This document shows, piece after piece, positions 19,901 through 27,654 of a stretch of 64,000 nucleotides of DNA. How positions within the stretch are numbered: the first letter of the stretch is position 1; every line of letters begins with the position of its first letter. The stretch is from an uncultured Bacteroides sp. (GTDB lineage Bacteria; Bacteroidota; Bacteroidia; Bacteroidales; Bacteroidaceae), in assembly GCF_963675905.1 (NCBI RefSeq), contig NZ_OY780936.1:3605946-3669945 (forward strand). The letters are read 5' to 3'. A model generated the notes under the pieces. The model did no database searches and was not told the origin of the DNA. It saw nothing but the letters and a program-made list of their open reading frames with translations. Made by a program: the position numbers and the translations under genes.

Positions 19901-21367
19901 ATTTTTTGAAAATGGAACTTTCTGGATGCTAATGTTTCCTGATGAAGTAAGGTAACCTTTTAAGGTACCATCTTCGTTATCTATTCGGATAAATCCTTTT
20001 TTATTTGCCATCCAAAAGTTCTTGTTGCTGTCTTTCAAAAAAGCACGCGTATTATAACCATAATCAAAGGGGCGTTCCTTGCAGGCATTGGGCAAGAAAG
20101 AAATCTTACTCAATTCATAATTATTTGTATACCAAAAATTCTTCTGATTATCTAATAAGTATCTTAATACAACAGGTGTAAACTTAGACTTCGGATCGTT
20201 ATAGTCTGTATAATAAGGTTTTAATTGTTGACTTTTACGGTCGTAATAACTAAGACAACCCAATTCAGGAATTACCCATAATGTTCCTTGAGCATCTTCA
20301 AAAACGCCCTCTCTGCTTTGTCTTTCTGCTGTAGGCATATCTTCTATCGGAGTTTGATAATATTGTTTTTCTCCGTTTTTAAGATTATAACGAGTTACTC
20401 CTGCCGATTTAGAGAATATCCACAATTCATTATGGCTGTCCTTAAATATACTTTTTACATCGAAGGAAGATTGAGTATTCATACGAATATCTATAAATCT
20501 GAATTTTTTTCTCTTGGCATCGAATATGATAATTCCGTTTTCTGTACCTAGTCCGATAGTGTCTTTCCCCAGATTATGTATGCTGTTCAGATGAGAATAT
20601 TTGTGTGGTATTTTTAGGAACTGTAGTTGTTCCGTACTTTGATTGTAAAAGGCAAGGCGATCATTTGAAGATACCAGATACATATTCTGACCGTTCTCGC
20701 ATACATATTTGAATTGTATGTTGCCAGGCATTCTTTTTTTACCGATAATCTGAATACCTTTATCGGTAAAAACCCATTCGTCGCCATCTTTATCCTGAAT
20801 AATCCTGGATATTTTTTTCCCGGGGAGGTTTCCGGTTTTATAACTGTAAAATGAAATACCTTCATTCTTACCTTTTCTGTATTGTTCTTCATTTACTCGA
20901 AAAGCTCCGTTATCGCATGCAATCCAGGTTACACCTTTAGGCAATGCATATATTTTATTAATAGTATAGGTGCTCTTTTTTTTTGCTTCTATAGGTTGCA
21001 GAATATCAATAAATCTTTCTTTTCTACAATCGAACAAATAAATTCGGCTATCATAAGTCTGACACCATATATCGCCATGCTGATTGGCCGTTATGCGATA
21101 CAATCTGTTACTAGTTAGTGTACATCCGTCACCTGGATAAGCTTTGTAGTTTTTAAATGAATAACCGTCAAACTTGCTTAAACCGTTCCATGTAGAAAGC
21201 CAGATAAAACCTTTTATATCTTGTACTATATTAACTACAGTTCGTTGTGGCAATCCACTATATGTTGAATAGTGTTGTATCTGACAAACTGGCTGAGCAT
21301 GAGATATTGCAGGCAAGCAGAGGAGGATACAAACATAAAATAGAGTGCATTTATAGAATGTTTTCAT
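16958..21367 (-). CDS. Hybrid two-component system sensor/regulator (HTCS), locus 1
   Basis: 1469 residues from the ATG at 21367, which opens a clean signal peptide (MKTFYKCTLFYVCILLCLPAISHA); an ATG at 21409 adds 14 residues. The periplasmic sensor has two-component-regulator propeller repeats (QDIKGFIWLSTWNGLSKFDG; YQDSRNRIWIGTYGGGLNLL), then a Y_Y_Y domain (about 800-875). One transmembrane helix (about 882-905) leads to HisKA (FFTDISHELRTPLTL, His about 932) and HATPase (NLISNAFKYTPD; VKDEGIGID). A receiver domain (VLVVEDNSEL; Asp in IISDVMMP about 1252) and an AraC-type HTH (about 1375-1465) complete it. All phosphorelay residues are present. It senses a periplasmic oligosaccharide and activates a nearby locus. 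It converges on the susC-susD-GH3 genes, its likely targets. Confidence 0.93.
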   Translation of the reverse strand: MKTFYKCTLFYVCILLCLPAISHAQPVCQIQHYSTYSGLPQRTVVNIVQDIKGFIWLSTWNGLSKFDGYSFKNYKAYPGDGCTLTSNRLYRITANQHGDIWCQTYDSRIYLFDCRKERFIDILQPIEAKKKSTYTINKIYALPKGVTWIACDNGAFRVNEEQYRKGKNEGISFYSYKTGNLPGKKISRIIQDKDGDEWVFTDKGIQIIGKKRMPGNIQFKYVCENGQNMYLVSSNDRLAFYNQSTEQLQFLKIPHKYSHLNSIHNLGKDTIGLGTENGIIIFDAKRKKFRFIDIRMNTQSSFDVKSIFKDSHNELWIFSKSAGVTRYNLKNGEKQYYQTPIEDMPTAERQSREGVFEDAQGTLWVIPELGCLSYYDRKSQQLKPYYTDYNDPKSKFTPVVLRYLLDNQKNFWYTNNYELSKISFLPNACKERPFDYGYNTRAFLKDSNKNFWMANKKGFIRIDNEDGTLKGYLTSSGNISIQKVPFSKNIYCFLEDKQGYVWMGSKWDGLFRLKKEGNNRFKIQRFAHDEKNPYSLSNNSIYSIYQDSRNRIWIGTYGGGLNLLEETPQGEVRFMHSGNTLKGYPHNKFYKIRIIKEVNKAILVGTTEGLLTFSPDFRNPGAIRFYQNVRTPEIPSSLCSNDVTYIYTDSKKQTYALTFTGGINQIISNNLLTNHIKFKSYTKKNGLFSDLLLSMIEDSQKNLWVICENALSKFNPKTGTFDNYDKRYLQKETYFSDAAPVILHKHLILGTEGGILEVNPASLSKSKYIPRIVFTGLKIQGIQQSQDIDDLKELELQPSQRNVAFQFAALDYIEPTAIKYAYRLNGLEEQWNEVDNNRTANYINLPPGEYELQIRSTNSDGVWINNVRTLSIHVLPTFWETYWAWILYVLLFILFTAAIVYTFFYIYRLHNQINLEHQLSNIKLRFFTDISHELRTPLTLISSPISEILEHESLSPNARKHLTLVHKNTERMLRLMNQILDFRKIENKKMKVLLEKSDIITLLQRVMDNFLLIAEEKHIDFRLHSHPDIISGWIDQDKFEKIFFNLISNAFKYTPDNKSITVSASMENENLVISVKDEGIGIDLKKQQRLFQRFETLVRYNILQPSSGIGLSLVKELIELHQGTIQVNSQSGIGSEFIVTLPLEEKAYEGKENTEFILNDSQSSFAQSNENPENSGISVQEQTYQEVTERKSMIPESNLDNQEVVSVLVVEDNSELRTFLHDILSGIYNVIEANDGQEGLEKAIKHMPDFIISDVMMPVMDGLDMVKAIKENRDICHIPIILLSAKSSLDDRIYGLEQGIDDYITKPFSSAYLKARIKSLLNQRKQLHELYLKQWPENKEATSNVPIEIVPSKPQIINSDELFMQQVMEVMEKNMDNSKFTIDEFALEIRMGRTVFYQKLKAIIGLSPVDFIREMRIKRAKQLIDSGEYNVSTVAYMTGFNDPKYFSKCFKKQFGASPSEYSKEKKQND

Positions 21368-21619
21368 AACGGTATTCTTTGAGTCTGTAAATTTATATAA
21401 AAAATGCATTCTACAAGCAAGAAAGTATAAAATAGGTGTATTTTTCGTAATCTAAATTAAACGGGCTTCATGTAATTTAATTGGGAATACACTTACGATA
21501 ATCAGGATGCACAGACTTTGAGGTGTCTTTGTTAAAAGATTAAGTCGGAGTTTTGTAATATCCCAACGTGATCTTCAGAAAACTATTACTGTGAAAAAGA
21601 GATCAGCCTATTAACAGCT

Positions 21620-22192
21620 TTACTCTATATCAAGATTATACTTATCAAGTAATCCGATAACTTCCATTCTGGAGAACCTTGCTTTTCGTATCCGGTTTAT
21701 TTCAGGGTCAATAGAATAATTATAAGATGTACGGAAATCAGCTTTTTCAAGATTAGTTCTGGCAAAGATTGTTCTGCTGAGGTTGCAGTTCTTGAAAATA
21801 GAATTGCTCAGCTCAGTCTCGGTAAAATCTACCTCCTGCAAATCGCAATTTATAAAATTAGTTGCTTTCAGCTTTAGTTTGTAAAAAGAGGCTAAATGAA
21901 GGATGCATTCTTCAAAGGAAAAGGAGATAAGAAAGTTGTTGCACTCCTCAAAGTTTAATCCAACCAGCTTACTATTTACAAACTTTACATCTCTGAATAT
22001 AGTGTTTTTGATAGCTGCCATACTAAAATCGCAATTACTGAACTGACAATCAATAAAAGCAATATTTGATAAATCGGCATTGGTGAAAATGCAATTAATA
22101 AAAGTGCAGTTTGAATATTCTCCTTTTGCCAGCTGTTCATTCAGGCAGTTAATGCCTCTGAACTCTTTGTTCTCAAAAATCAGGTTCGCCAT
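21620..22192 (-). CDS. Pentapeptide-repeat protein
   Basis: 190 residues made almost entirely of A(D/N)LxX-type five-residue repeats: NCTFINCIFTNADLSNIAFI, CQFSNCDFSMAAIKNTIF, CDLQEVDFTETELSNSIF, NCNLSRTIFARTNLEKADFR. These stack into a right-handed quadrilateral beta-helix. The C-terminal tail (INRIRKARFSRMEVIGLLDKYNLDIE) resembles that of Qnr/McbG-like proteins, which mimic DNA and protect gyrase. There is no signal peptide, so it is cytosolic. Gyrase protection is one possible role; many members have no known function. It lies alone between the two HTCS genes with its own promoter-like box and shows no sign of belonging to either glycan locus. The 210-250 bp between it and the locus 1 HTCS start hold nothing recognisable. 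Confidence 0.85.
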   Translation of the reverse strand: MANLIFENKEFRGINCLNEQLAKGEYSNCTFINCIFTNADLSNIAFIDCQFSNCDFSMAAIKNTIFRDVKFVNSKLVGLNFEECNNFLISFSFEECILHLASFYKLKLKATNFINCDLQEVDFTETELSNSIFKNCNLSRTIFARTNLEKADFRTSYNYSIDPEINRIRKARFSRMEVIGLLDKYNLDIE

Positions 22193-22219
22193 AAATCTTT
22201 AGTTAAATACCTAAGTGCG

Positions 22220-22227
22220 CAAAGGTA
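22220..22227 (-). promoter_or_regulatory. Putative -7 box for the pentapeptide-repeat gene
   Basis: The minus strand reads TACCTTTG followed by C, matching TAnnTTTG, 28 bp upstream of the ATG. No clear -33 TTTG was found. Confidence 0.4.
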
Positions 22228-22299
22228 ATAATTGATCTGCTATCATATTCTATTATTATCTCTTTAATCGATTTCTTTTTATTTCTGATATGATTTGAC

Positions 22300-22307
22300 T
22301 ATTTTTG
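22300..22307 (+). promoter_or_regulatory. Putative -7 box for the second HTCS gene
   Basis: TATTTTTG matches TAnnTTTG. It lies 118 bp upstream of the preferred ATG (22425) and 34 bp upstream of an in-frame GTG at 22341, the only argument for the longer form. Confidence 0.35.
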
Positions 22308-22424
22308 TGAGATGAACCAGGGATAGGTGTTCTGATTAAAGTGCTCATAATATACTATTTTCTGCAATACATAAAACTTTTAACCTTATTATTAATCTTA
22401 ATATGCATTTGTGAAACTCGAATT

Positions 22425-25400
22425 ATGAGAATATTATTGAAATGTTTTATTGCTCTAATATTATGTCTGGTTGGTATTACAGCTAAAGCTGAGCTAACTA
22501 ATAGCATGTTTAATATTAGGCATATTGGTTATGCAGAAGGCCTAAGTAGTCAACGCGTGTTTTCTATTGTCGAAGATAATCAAGGTGTAATGTGGATTGC
22601 CACGAAAACAGGAATAGATCGATATAATGGACATGTTATAAAGAGTTATACCTTGCCAGGTCATTTTTACTATGGAGATTTAGCCGGACGTAGGCTTCGT
22701 TTACTGTACAACGAAAAATATGGCCTTTGGGCTTATGATCACACTGGAAGAATTTACCATTATTCCATCCAAAATGATTGTTTTGAACAATATCTATATT
22801 TGGGACAATTTATTAGTGGGGAAATCATTCTGAACAAGCTCTATATTGACCATAAAGGAACATTATGGTTTGGACTGAACAAAGGGCTGTACAAGAAGGA
22901 GGCAGACAATCATGTAATTCCTATTGTTCGTGAACAGTATGTAAACGACATTATTTCTGTAGGAAAATCGCTTTTTGTAGGTACTTCTACAGGAGTATTG
23001 CAACTCTCATATTCTCAATTAAACAAGACGCACCGGTTAATAAATAGACACGATGTACAGACTCTATTCTTTGACTCCGCTAAAAATGAACTTTGGATAG
23101 GTACATTCAATAGTGGTTTACTGGTGATGAACTTGAACACTCTCAATTTAATTCCTTTAAAAGAACAATGTCCCAGTTTTCTCAATCCGATACGAGCCAT
23201 TACAAGCTACGACTCTCATACAGTATTAGTAGGAATAGATGGTGGAGGTGTGTATGTGGTGGATCGAGATTTGAAGGAATCACATTTACTGATGAATACA
23301 GAAGATAGTACTGACAATTTCTTACGAGGCAATGGAATTTATGCCGTTACAAAAGACCACCAGGGAAATATTTGGATAGGAAGTTATACCGGAGGTGTAT
23401 CCATCGCCATTTTATTGAAATACCCTATTATAACATTGACGCATGAAAGAGGAACCCCACAATCTTTAGCAAACAACAATGTTAATGATATAGAAGAAAA
23501 TATTAATGGAGACTTGTGGTTTGCCACTGATCTTGGAATTAGTATTTTGAATAGCTCTTCAAGCAAATGGAATCATTACTTGAAAGGTGATGTGGCAGTT
23601 GCTTTGTGTAAAGGAGAAAATGGTTCAACTTGGGTAGGAACTTATGGAGATGGAATTTACCTTTTGGATATTCATGGACGCATCATTCGGCATCTCACTA
23701 AACAGCGAGGAGAACTAACTACCAATCACATATTTTCCATCAAGCAAGATAAGGATGGAGACTTATGGATAGGAGGGTTGGATGGATACCTGTTGATGAT
23801 GGAAAAAGGAGGACGGCATAAACGATCATACGATATAAAATGGATTCAATCCATAGAGGTAGTTAATCGTGACCAAATAGCCGTGGCCACTGTAAATGGT
23901 TTCTGCCTGGTTAACAAACGCAATGGAAATATACAGCATTATGCAAGTGCCCAGGAATATCACAAACAAAATACCAGTGCCTATATTGTTGCTATGCTTT
24001 TCAATGGCGACGGCACTGTTTGGTTAGGTACTGAAGGAGGTGGACTGAACCTATATGACATGCGTACTCGAGTATCGAAGACTTTCACTACACGAGAAGG
24101 TTTGCCATCTAATGATATAAATAGTCTGCAACGTGACCAAATGGGGCGTTTATGGGCAAGTACAGGAAAAGGACTTGCTGTAATAGATCACCTGCACGTT
24201 TCAAATCTCAATTATGTGGGAGACATAGACAAGGAATACAATAAGTCTTCATTTGCACGATTAGCAAATGGAAAATTTGCTTATGGCAGCACAAATGGCG
24301 TTGTCTTTGTCACGCCCAATGCCATTACCGGAGCAGACTATCAGGCTCCATTGAGATTTACCGGTCTGACGGTTGATTATCTAAGTGCAAAAGAAGAGAG
24401 TCGTTTACGTCCTATTATTCACGACATGTTGGCTAACGGTGCAGCCCGGCTTGATTATAGTCACAACTCATTTGTGGTCACATTCGAGTCGATAAACTAT
24501 CGCTTCCAACGCGATATTGTCTATCAGTATATTTTAGATGGATATGATAAATACTGGAGCGACCTATCTGTCAATGGCATGGCACAATACACAAACGTAT
24601 CTCCGGGGTCTTATCTTCTCAAGGTACGCAGTTTACGCAGAAGCGATGGGAAGATAATTTCAGAGCGTACGCTTATATTAAAAGTGTCTCAACCTTGGTG
24701 GAATTCTTGGTGGGCATGGGTGTTTTACATTTGCATTATAGGAGCCGTCTTTTACTTTATTTTGCGGTATAAGAGCAGCCAATTCCAAAAAAAATACGAT
24801 GAAGACAAAATAAGATTCTTCATCAACACGGCACATGATATTAGAACACCGGTGACGCTTGTAATGGCACCATTGGAAGATTTGTGCAAAGAAAATGGAC
24901 TTTCTGAAAAAGCCCTCTATTTTTTGGATTTGGCACGTAGTAACACTCGTAAACTTAATACATTAATTACACAATTACTTGAATTTGAGAAAGTTGATAC
25001 TAATAAGCATCAACTAGTATTGAGCCCATTGAACCTCAATGACGTTCTTGCAGAAGAGGTTGCCAGTTTTCAATCATTTTGCGACAAGAAACAATTACAC
25101 TTGAGTGTTTCTTTTCCCGATGAAGACGTTTGCATTATGGCAGATAGGTATATCGTAGAGATGCTGTTGGACAATCTCATCTCCAATGCCTGTAAATACA
25201 CGATGCCGCAGGGCGATATCCACCTATGCTTGAGTTGCACTAAACGAAAGGCCATTATAGAGGTGAAAGATACTGGTATCGGCATTCCGAAAAAAGCATG
25301 GAAGCATTTGTTTACCGATGTTTACAGGGCGAAAAATGCGTTGGAATCGCACGAGATAGGAACAGGATTCGGTCTCCTGCAAGTGCACCGTATAGTGAAG

Positions 25401-26435
25401 ATGTTACATGGAAAGATCACCTTCCAATCTGAGGAAAACAAAGGTAGTGTCTTTACTCTAATACTGAAAAGAACTGATTTAATCCCAGTGCAAGTGCCTA
25501 AGCAAACTATTGCACCCCGGGAACTTTTGCCCACAGAAACTACAGACGTTATAAAATATGAAAGTAAAGAAGCTCAAGGTACAAATAGCCAGGCAGCCAA
25601 AAACACCTTGCTTATTGTAGAGGATCACGAGGCTCTTCGCTATTATCTACGTAAAACTTTTGAGCATGATTATCGGGTCGTTGAAGTTCCTAACGGACAA
25701 GAAGCGCTCTCATTTCTTTCAAACGAATATCCTGATTTAATCCTATCTGACGTTATGATGCCAGGCATACAAGGAGATGAGCTTTGCAAATTAGTTAAAG
25801 ATAATCCGGATACATCAGGTATCCCTTTCATTCTGCTTACCGCAAAAGTTAACCATGATGCAGTGGTTGAAGGATTAAAGAAAGGTGCAGACGACTACAT
25901 TCCCAAACCTTTCAGCACTGAGATTCTGAAGCTTAAAGTACAGAGTTTGATTGAAAACCGAAATAGACAAAGAAACTTTTTTATGCGGCAAGCTATAAAA
26001 CAAGTCGAATTGAACAATAATCACATAAACAGTGAAGAAAGTGAAAACGCTATAGAAGAGACAGAAGCCCTTGATAGCAAAGTAGACGAAATATCCATGA
26101 ACACTATGTCGGAAGGTGACCGTCAATTTGTTATCCGAGCGACACAATTCGTTATTGAGAATATGGATGGCACTGATTTTAATATAAATATCTTATGTCA
26201 ACAAATGGCCATGAGCCGAACTCTTTTTTACAGTCGTCTTAAATCATTAACAGGGAAAGCTCCACAAGAATTCATTCGCATAATACGACTTCAAAAAGCT
26301 GCCGAGCTATTAAAAGAAGGTAAAAACGTAACTGAAGTTGCTGTTGAAACGGGATTTATAAATACTAAATATTTTAGTTCATTGTTCAAGAAACAATTCG
26401 GTGTTCAACCAAGCAAATACCAGCAAAACGATTAG
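22425..26435 (+). CDS. Hybrid two-component system sensor/regulator (HTCS), locus 2
   Basis: 1336 residues from the ATG at 22425, which begins a clean signal peptide (MRILLKCFIALILCLVGITAKA); a GTG 84 nt upstream adds a second hydrophobic segment. Propeller repeats make up the sensor (VEDNQGVMWIATKTGIDRYN; QDKDGDLWIGGLDG; LWASTGKGLAVID). A Y_Y_Y domain (about 660-750) and one transmembrane helix (about 760-783) follow. The HisKA phospho-acceptor is H804 in FFINTAHDIRTPVTL (an H-D rather than the usual H-E pair). HATPase has DNLISNACKYT and VKDTGIGIP. The receiver domain is about 1062-1180 (LLIVEDHEAL, D1109 in LILSDVMMP), and an AraC-type HTH ends the protein. It lies 368 bp upstream of and parallel to the GH16-susCD-GH3 operon, the obvious target. 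Confidence 0.93.
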   Translation: MRILLKCFIALILCLVGITAKAELTNSMFNIRHIGYAEGLSSQRVFSIVEDNQGVMWIATKTGIDRYNGHVIKSYTLPGHFYYGDLAGRRLRLLYNEKYGLWAYDHTGRIYHYSIQNDCFEQYLYLGQFISGEIILNKLYIDHKGTLWFGLNKGLYKKEADNHVIPIVREQYVNDIISVGKSLFVGTSTGVLQLSYSQLNKTHRLINRHDVQTLFFDSAKNELWIGTFNSGLLVMNLNTLNLIPLKEQCPSFLNPIRAITSYDSHTVLVGIDGGGVYVVDRDLKESHLLMNTEDSTDNFLRGNGIYAVTKDHQGNIWIGSYTGGVSIAILLKYPIITLTHERGTPQSLANNNVNDIEENINGDLWFATDLGISILNSSSSKWNHYLKGDVAVALCKGENGSTWVGTYGDGIYLLDIHGRIIRHLTKQRGELTTNHIFSIKQDKDGDLWIGGLDGYLLMMEKGGRHKRSYDIKWIQSIEVVNRDQIAVATVNGFCLVNKRNGNIQHYASAQEYHKQNTSAYIVAMLFNGDGTVWLGTEGGGLNLYDMRTRVSKTFTTREGLPSNDINSLQRDQMGRLWASTGKGLAVIDHLHVSNLNYVGDIDKEYNKSSFARLANGKFAYGSTNGVVFVTPNAITGADYQAPLRFTGLTVDYLSAKEESRLRPIIHDMLANGAARLDYSHNSFVVTFESINYRFQRDIVYQYILDGYDKYWSDLSVNGMAQYTNVSPGSYLLKVRSLRRSDGKIISERTLILKVSQPWWNSWWAWVFYICIIGAVFYFILRYKSSQFQKKYDEDKIRFFINTAHDIRTPVTLVMAPLEDLCKENGLSEKALYFLDLARSNTRKLNTLITQLLEFEKVDTNKHQLVLSPLNLNDVLAEEVASFQSFCDKKQLHLSVSFPDEDVCIMADRYIVEMLLDNLISNACKYTMPQGDIHLCLSCTKRKAIIEVKDTGIGIPKKAWKHLFTDVYRAKNALESHEIGTGFGLLQVHRIVKMLHGKITFQSEENKGSVFTLILKRTDLIPVQVPKQTIAPRELLPTETTDVIKYESKEAQGTNSQAAKNTLLIVEDHEALRYYLRKTFEHDYRVVEVPNGQEALSFLSNEYPDLILSDVMMPGIQGDELCKLVKDNPDTSGIPFILLTAKVNHDAVVEGLKKGADDYIPKPFSTEILKLKVQSLIENRNRQRNFFMRQAIKQVELNNNHINSEESENAIEETEALDSKVDEISMNTMSEGDRQFVIRATQFVIENMDGTDFNINILCQQMAMSRTLFYSRLKSLTGKAPQEFIRIIRLQKAAELLKEGKNVTEVAVETGFINTKYFSSLFKKQFGVQPSKYQQND

Positions 26436-26483
26436 GCTTTCAAATGATTGAATGTTATAACTTTTAATTTTATCTCTCTTATG

Positions 26484-26523
26484 AAAGTGCCAATAATATA
26501 ATTATTATTGGCACTTTTTTTAT
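26484..26523 (+). terminator. Intrinsic terminator after the locus 2 HTCS gene
   Basis: AAAGTGCCAATAATA pairs with TATTATTGGCACTTT in a perfect stem with a 4-nt loop, followed by a run of T. Confidence 0.9.
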
Positions 26524-26598
26524 TTCGCATAACACTCTGCTTTTGTAGTATTTCTTTTATAGGAGTACAGATAAAAGAATGTATGGAAAAGCACTTTT

Positions 26599-26685
26599 TT
26601 GTCTGTTAAGAGAAAAATTGTCTGCAATCAAACCTTAAATGTCAGCTATCAACCCATTGATTTTATTCACTCTTACCACCTTTGC
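26599..26685 (+). promoter_or_regulatory. Putative promoter and HTCS operator of the beta-glucan locus
   Basis: TTGTCTG occurs at 26599-26605 and again at 26618-26624 (19 bp apart), with a weaker ATGTCAG at 26639-26645. Near-two-turn direct repeats are what an AraC-type dimer would bind. Downstream lies CACCTTTGC (26677-26685), one base off the TAnnTTTG -7 box, with TTGA 17-18 nt upstream. The 5' leader to the GH16 ATG would be about 110 nt. The rest of 26524-26803 shows nothing else. Confidence 0.4.
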
Positions 26686-26803
26686 ACCAAGCTTGTAGAA
26701 AAGAAGTTGGATGCAATAGTCAATTAAGTAAGAGAGTAAATATCTGTTGCCAATTATATACAAGAAGTCTCTTGGAAAATAAGTTTAACCAAAATACAAT
26801 AAT

Positions 26804-27637
26804 ATGAAAAAAGTAACAGCCTTATTGTTATTATCATTGTGCTCAATACAGCAATCTTGTTCATCTAATGATTTGGATTTAAAACCAAAAGAAGAGCAAG
26901 AGAATACAGTTTTCAAAGAAGATTTTGATGCTTTTAATAGAAATATATGGACTAAAGAAGTTCATGAAGCAGGATGGACCAACCAGGAACTTCAAGCATA
27001 TGACGAGGCACATGTGTCAATTGGTAAAGACGACGGTAAATCGGTATTGATTTTAACAGCCGAACGCAAAGGAAACAAGATAATCTCCGGACGAGTAAAT
27101 ACCAAAGGAAAAAAGAACTTCAAGTACGGAAAGATAGAAGCAAGCATAAAAATTCCCAAAACAGCTAATGGTCTGTGGCCCGCATTTTGGATGATGGGAG
27201 ACAATAATAAACCTTGGCCGCAATGTGGAGAAATAGACATAATGGAGATGGGTGAACATGGCGGAATTACTTCGGGTGCCACTGAAACACAAGTGAATAC
27301 AGCCATTCATTATGGAACCGATGCTGGAACCGGACATCGGCAAGAATACCATTTGGCGAATGTTGCCAACAGTCTGCAAGATGGTAAATATCATATCTAT
27401 TCATTAGAGTGGAACGAAAATAGCCTCAAAATAGCCATCAACAACATCACATTATATTCCTTCGACATCAGCAAGAGCAGCGAAAGCTATGATTATTTCC
27501 ATGATAATTTCTATATATTATTTAATCTTGCTGTAGGTGGTTCTTTCACAGGAATCACAAACATAAATGATATTACAGCATTGAAAGATGGGGAAAAAGT
27601 GAATATGTATATTGACTGGGTAAAAATCTTTTATTAA
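26804..27637 (+). CDS. GH16 endo-beta-glucanase lipoprotein (laminarinase-like)
   Basis: 277 residues. The signal peptide ends in the lipobox SIQQSC (Cys about residue 19), and an acidic stretch follows, consistent with surface export. The GH16 jelly roll covers residues 36-277. The active-site strand is WPQCGEIDIMEMG: E143 nucleophile, D145, E148 acid/base, without the extra Met bulge variations seen in agarases. NGLWPAFWMMG and NLAVGGSF are also typical of beta-1,3(4)-glucanases. It cuts beta-1,3- or mixed-linkage glucan at the cell surface and leaves oligosaccharides for the SusCD encoded next. It heads the operon; susC begins 18 nt after its stop. Exact linkage preference cannot be read from sequence. 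Confidence 0.92.
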   Translation: MKKVTALLLLSLCSIQQSCSSNDLDLKPKEEQENTVFKEDFDAFNRNIWTKEVHEAGWTNQELQAYDEAHVSIGKDDGKSVLILTAERKGNKIISGRVNTKGKKNFKYGKIEASIKIPKTANGLWPAFWMMGDNNKPWPQCGEIDIMEMGEHGGITSGATETQVNTAIHYGTDAGTGHRQEYHLANVANSLQDGKYHIYSLEWNENSLKIAINNITLYSFDISKSSESYDYFHDNFYILFNLAVGGSFTGITNINDITALKDGEKVNMYIDWVKIFY

Positions 27638-27654
27638 TCTTAATTATACATTCT

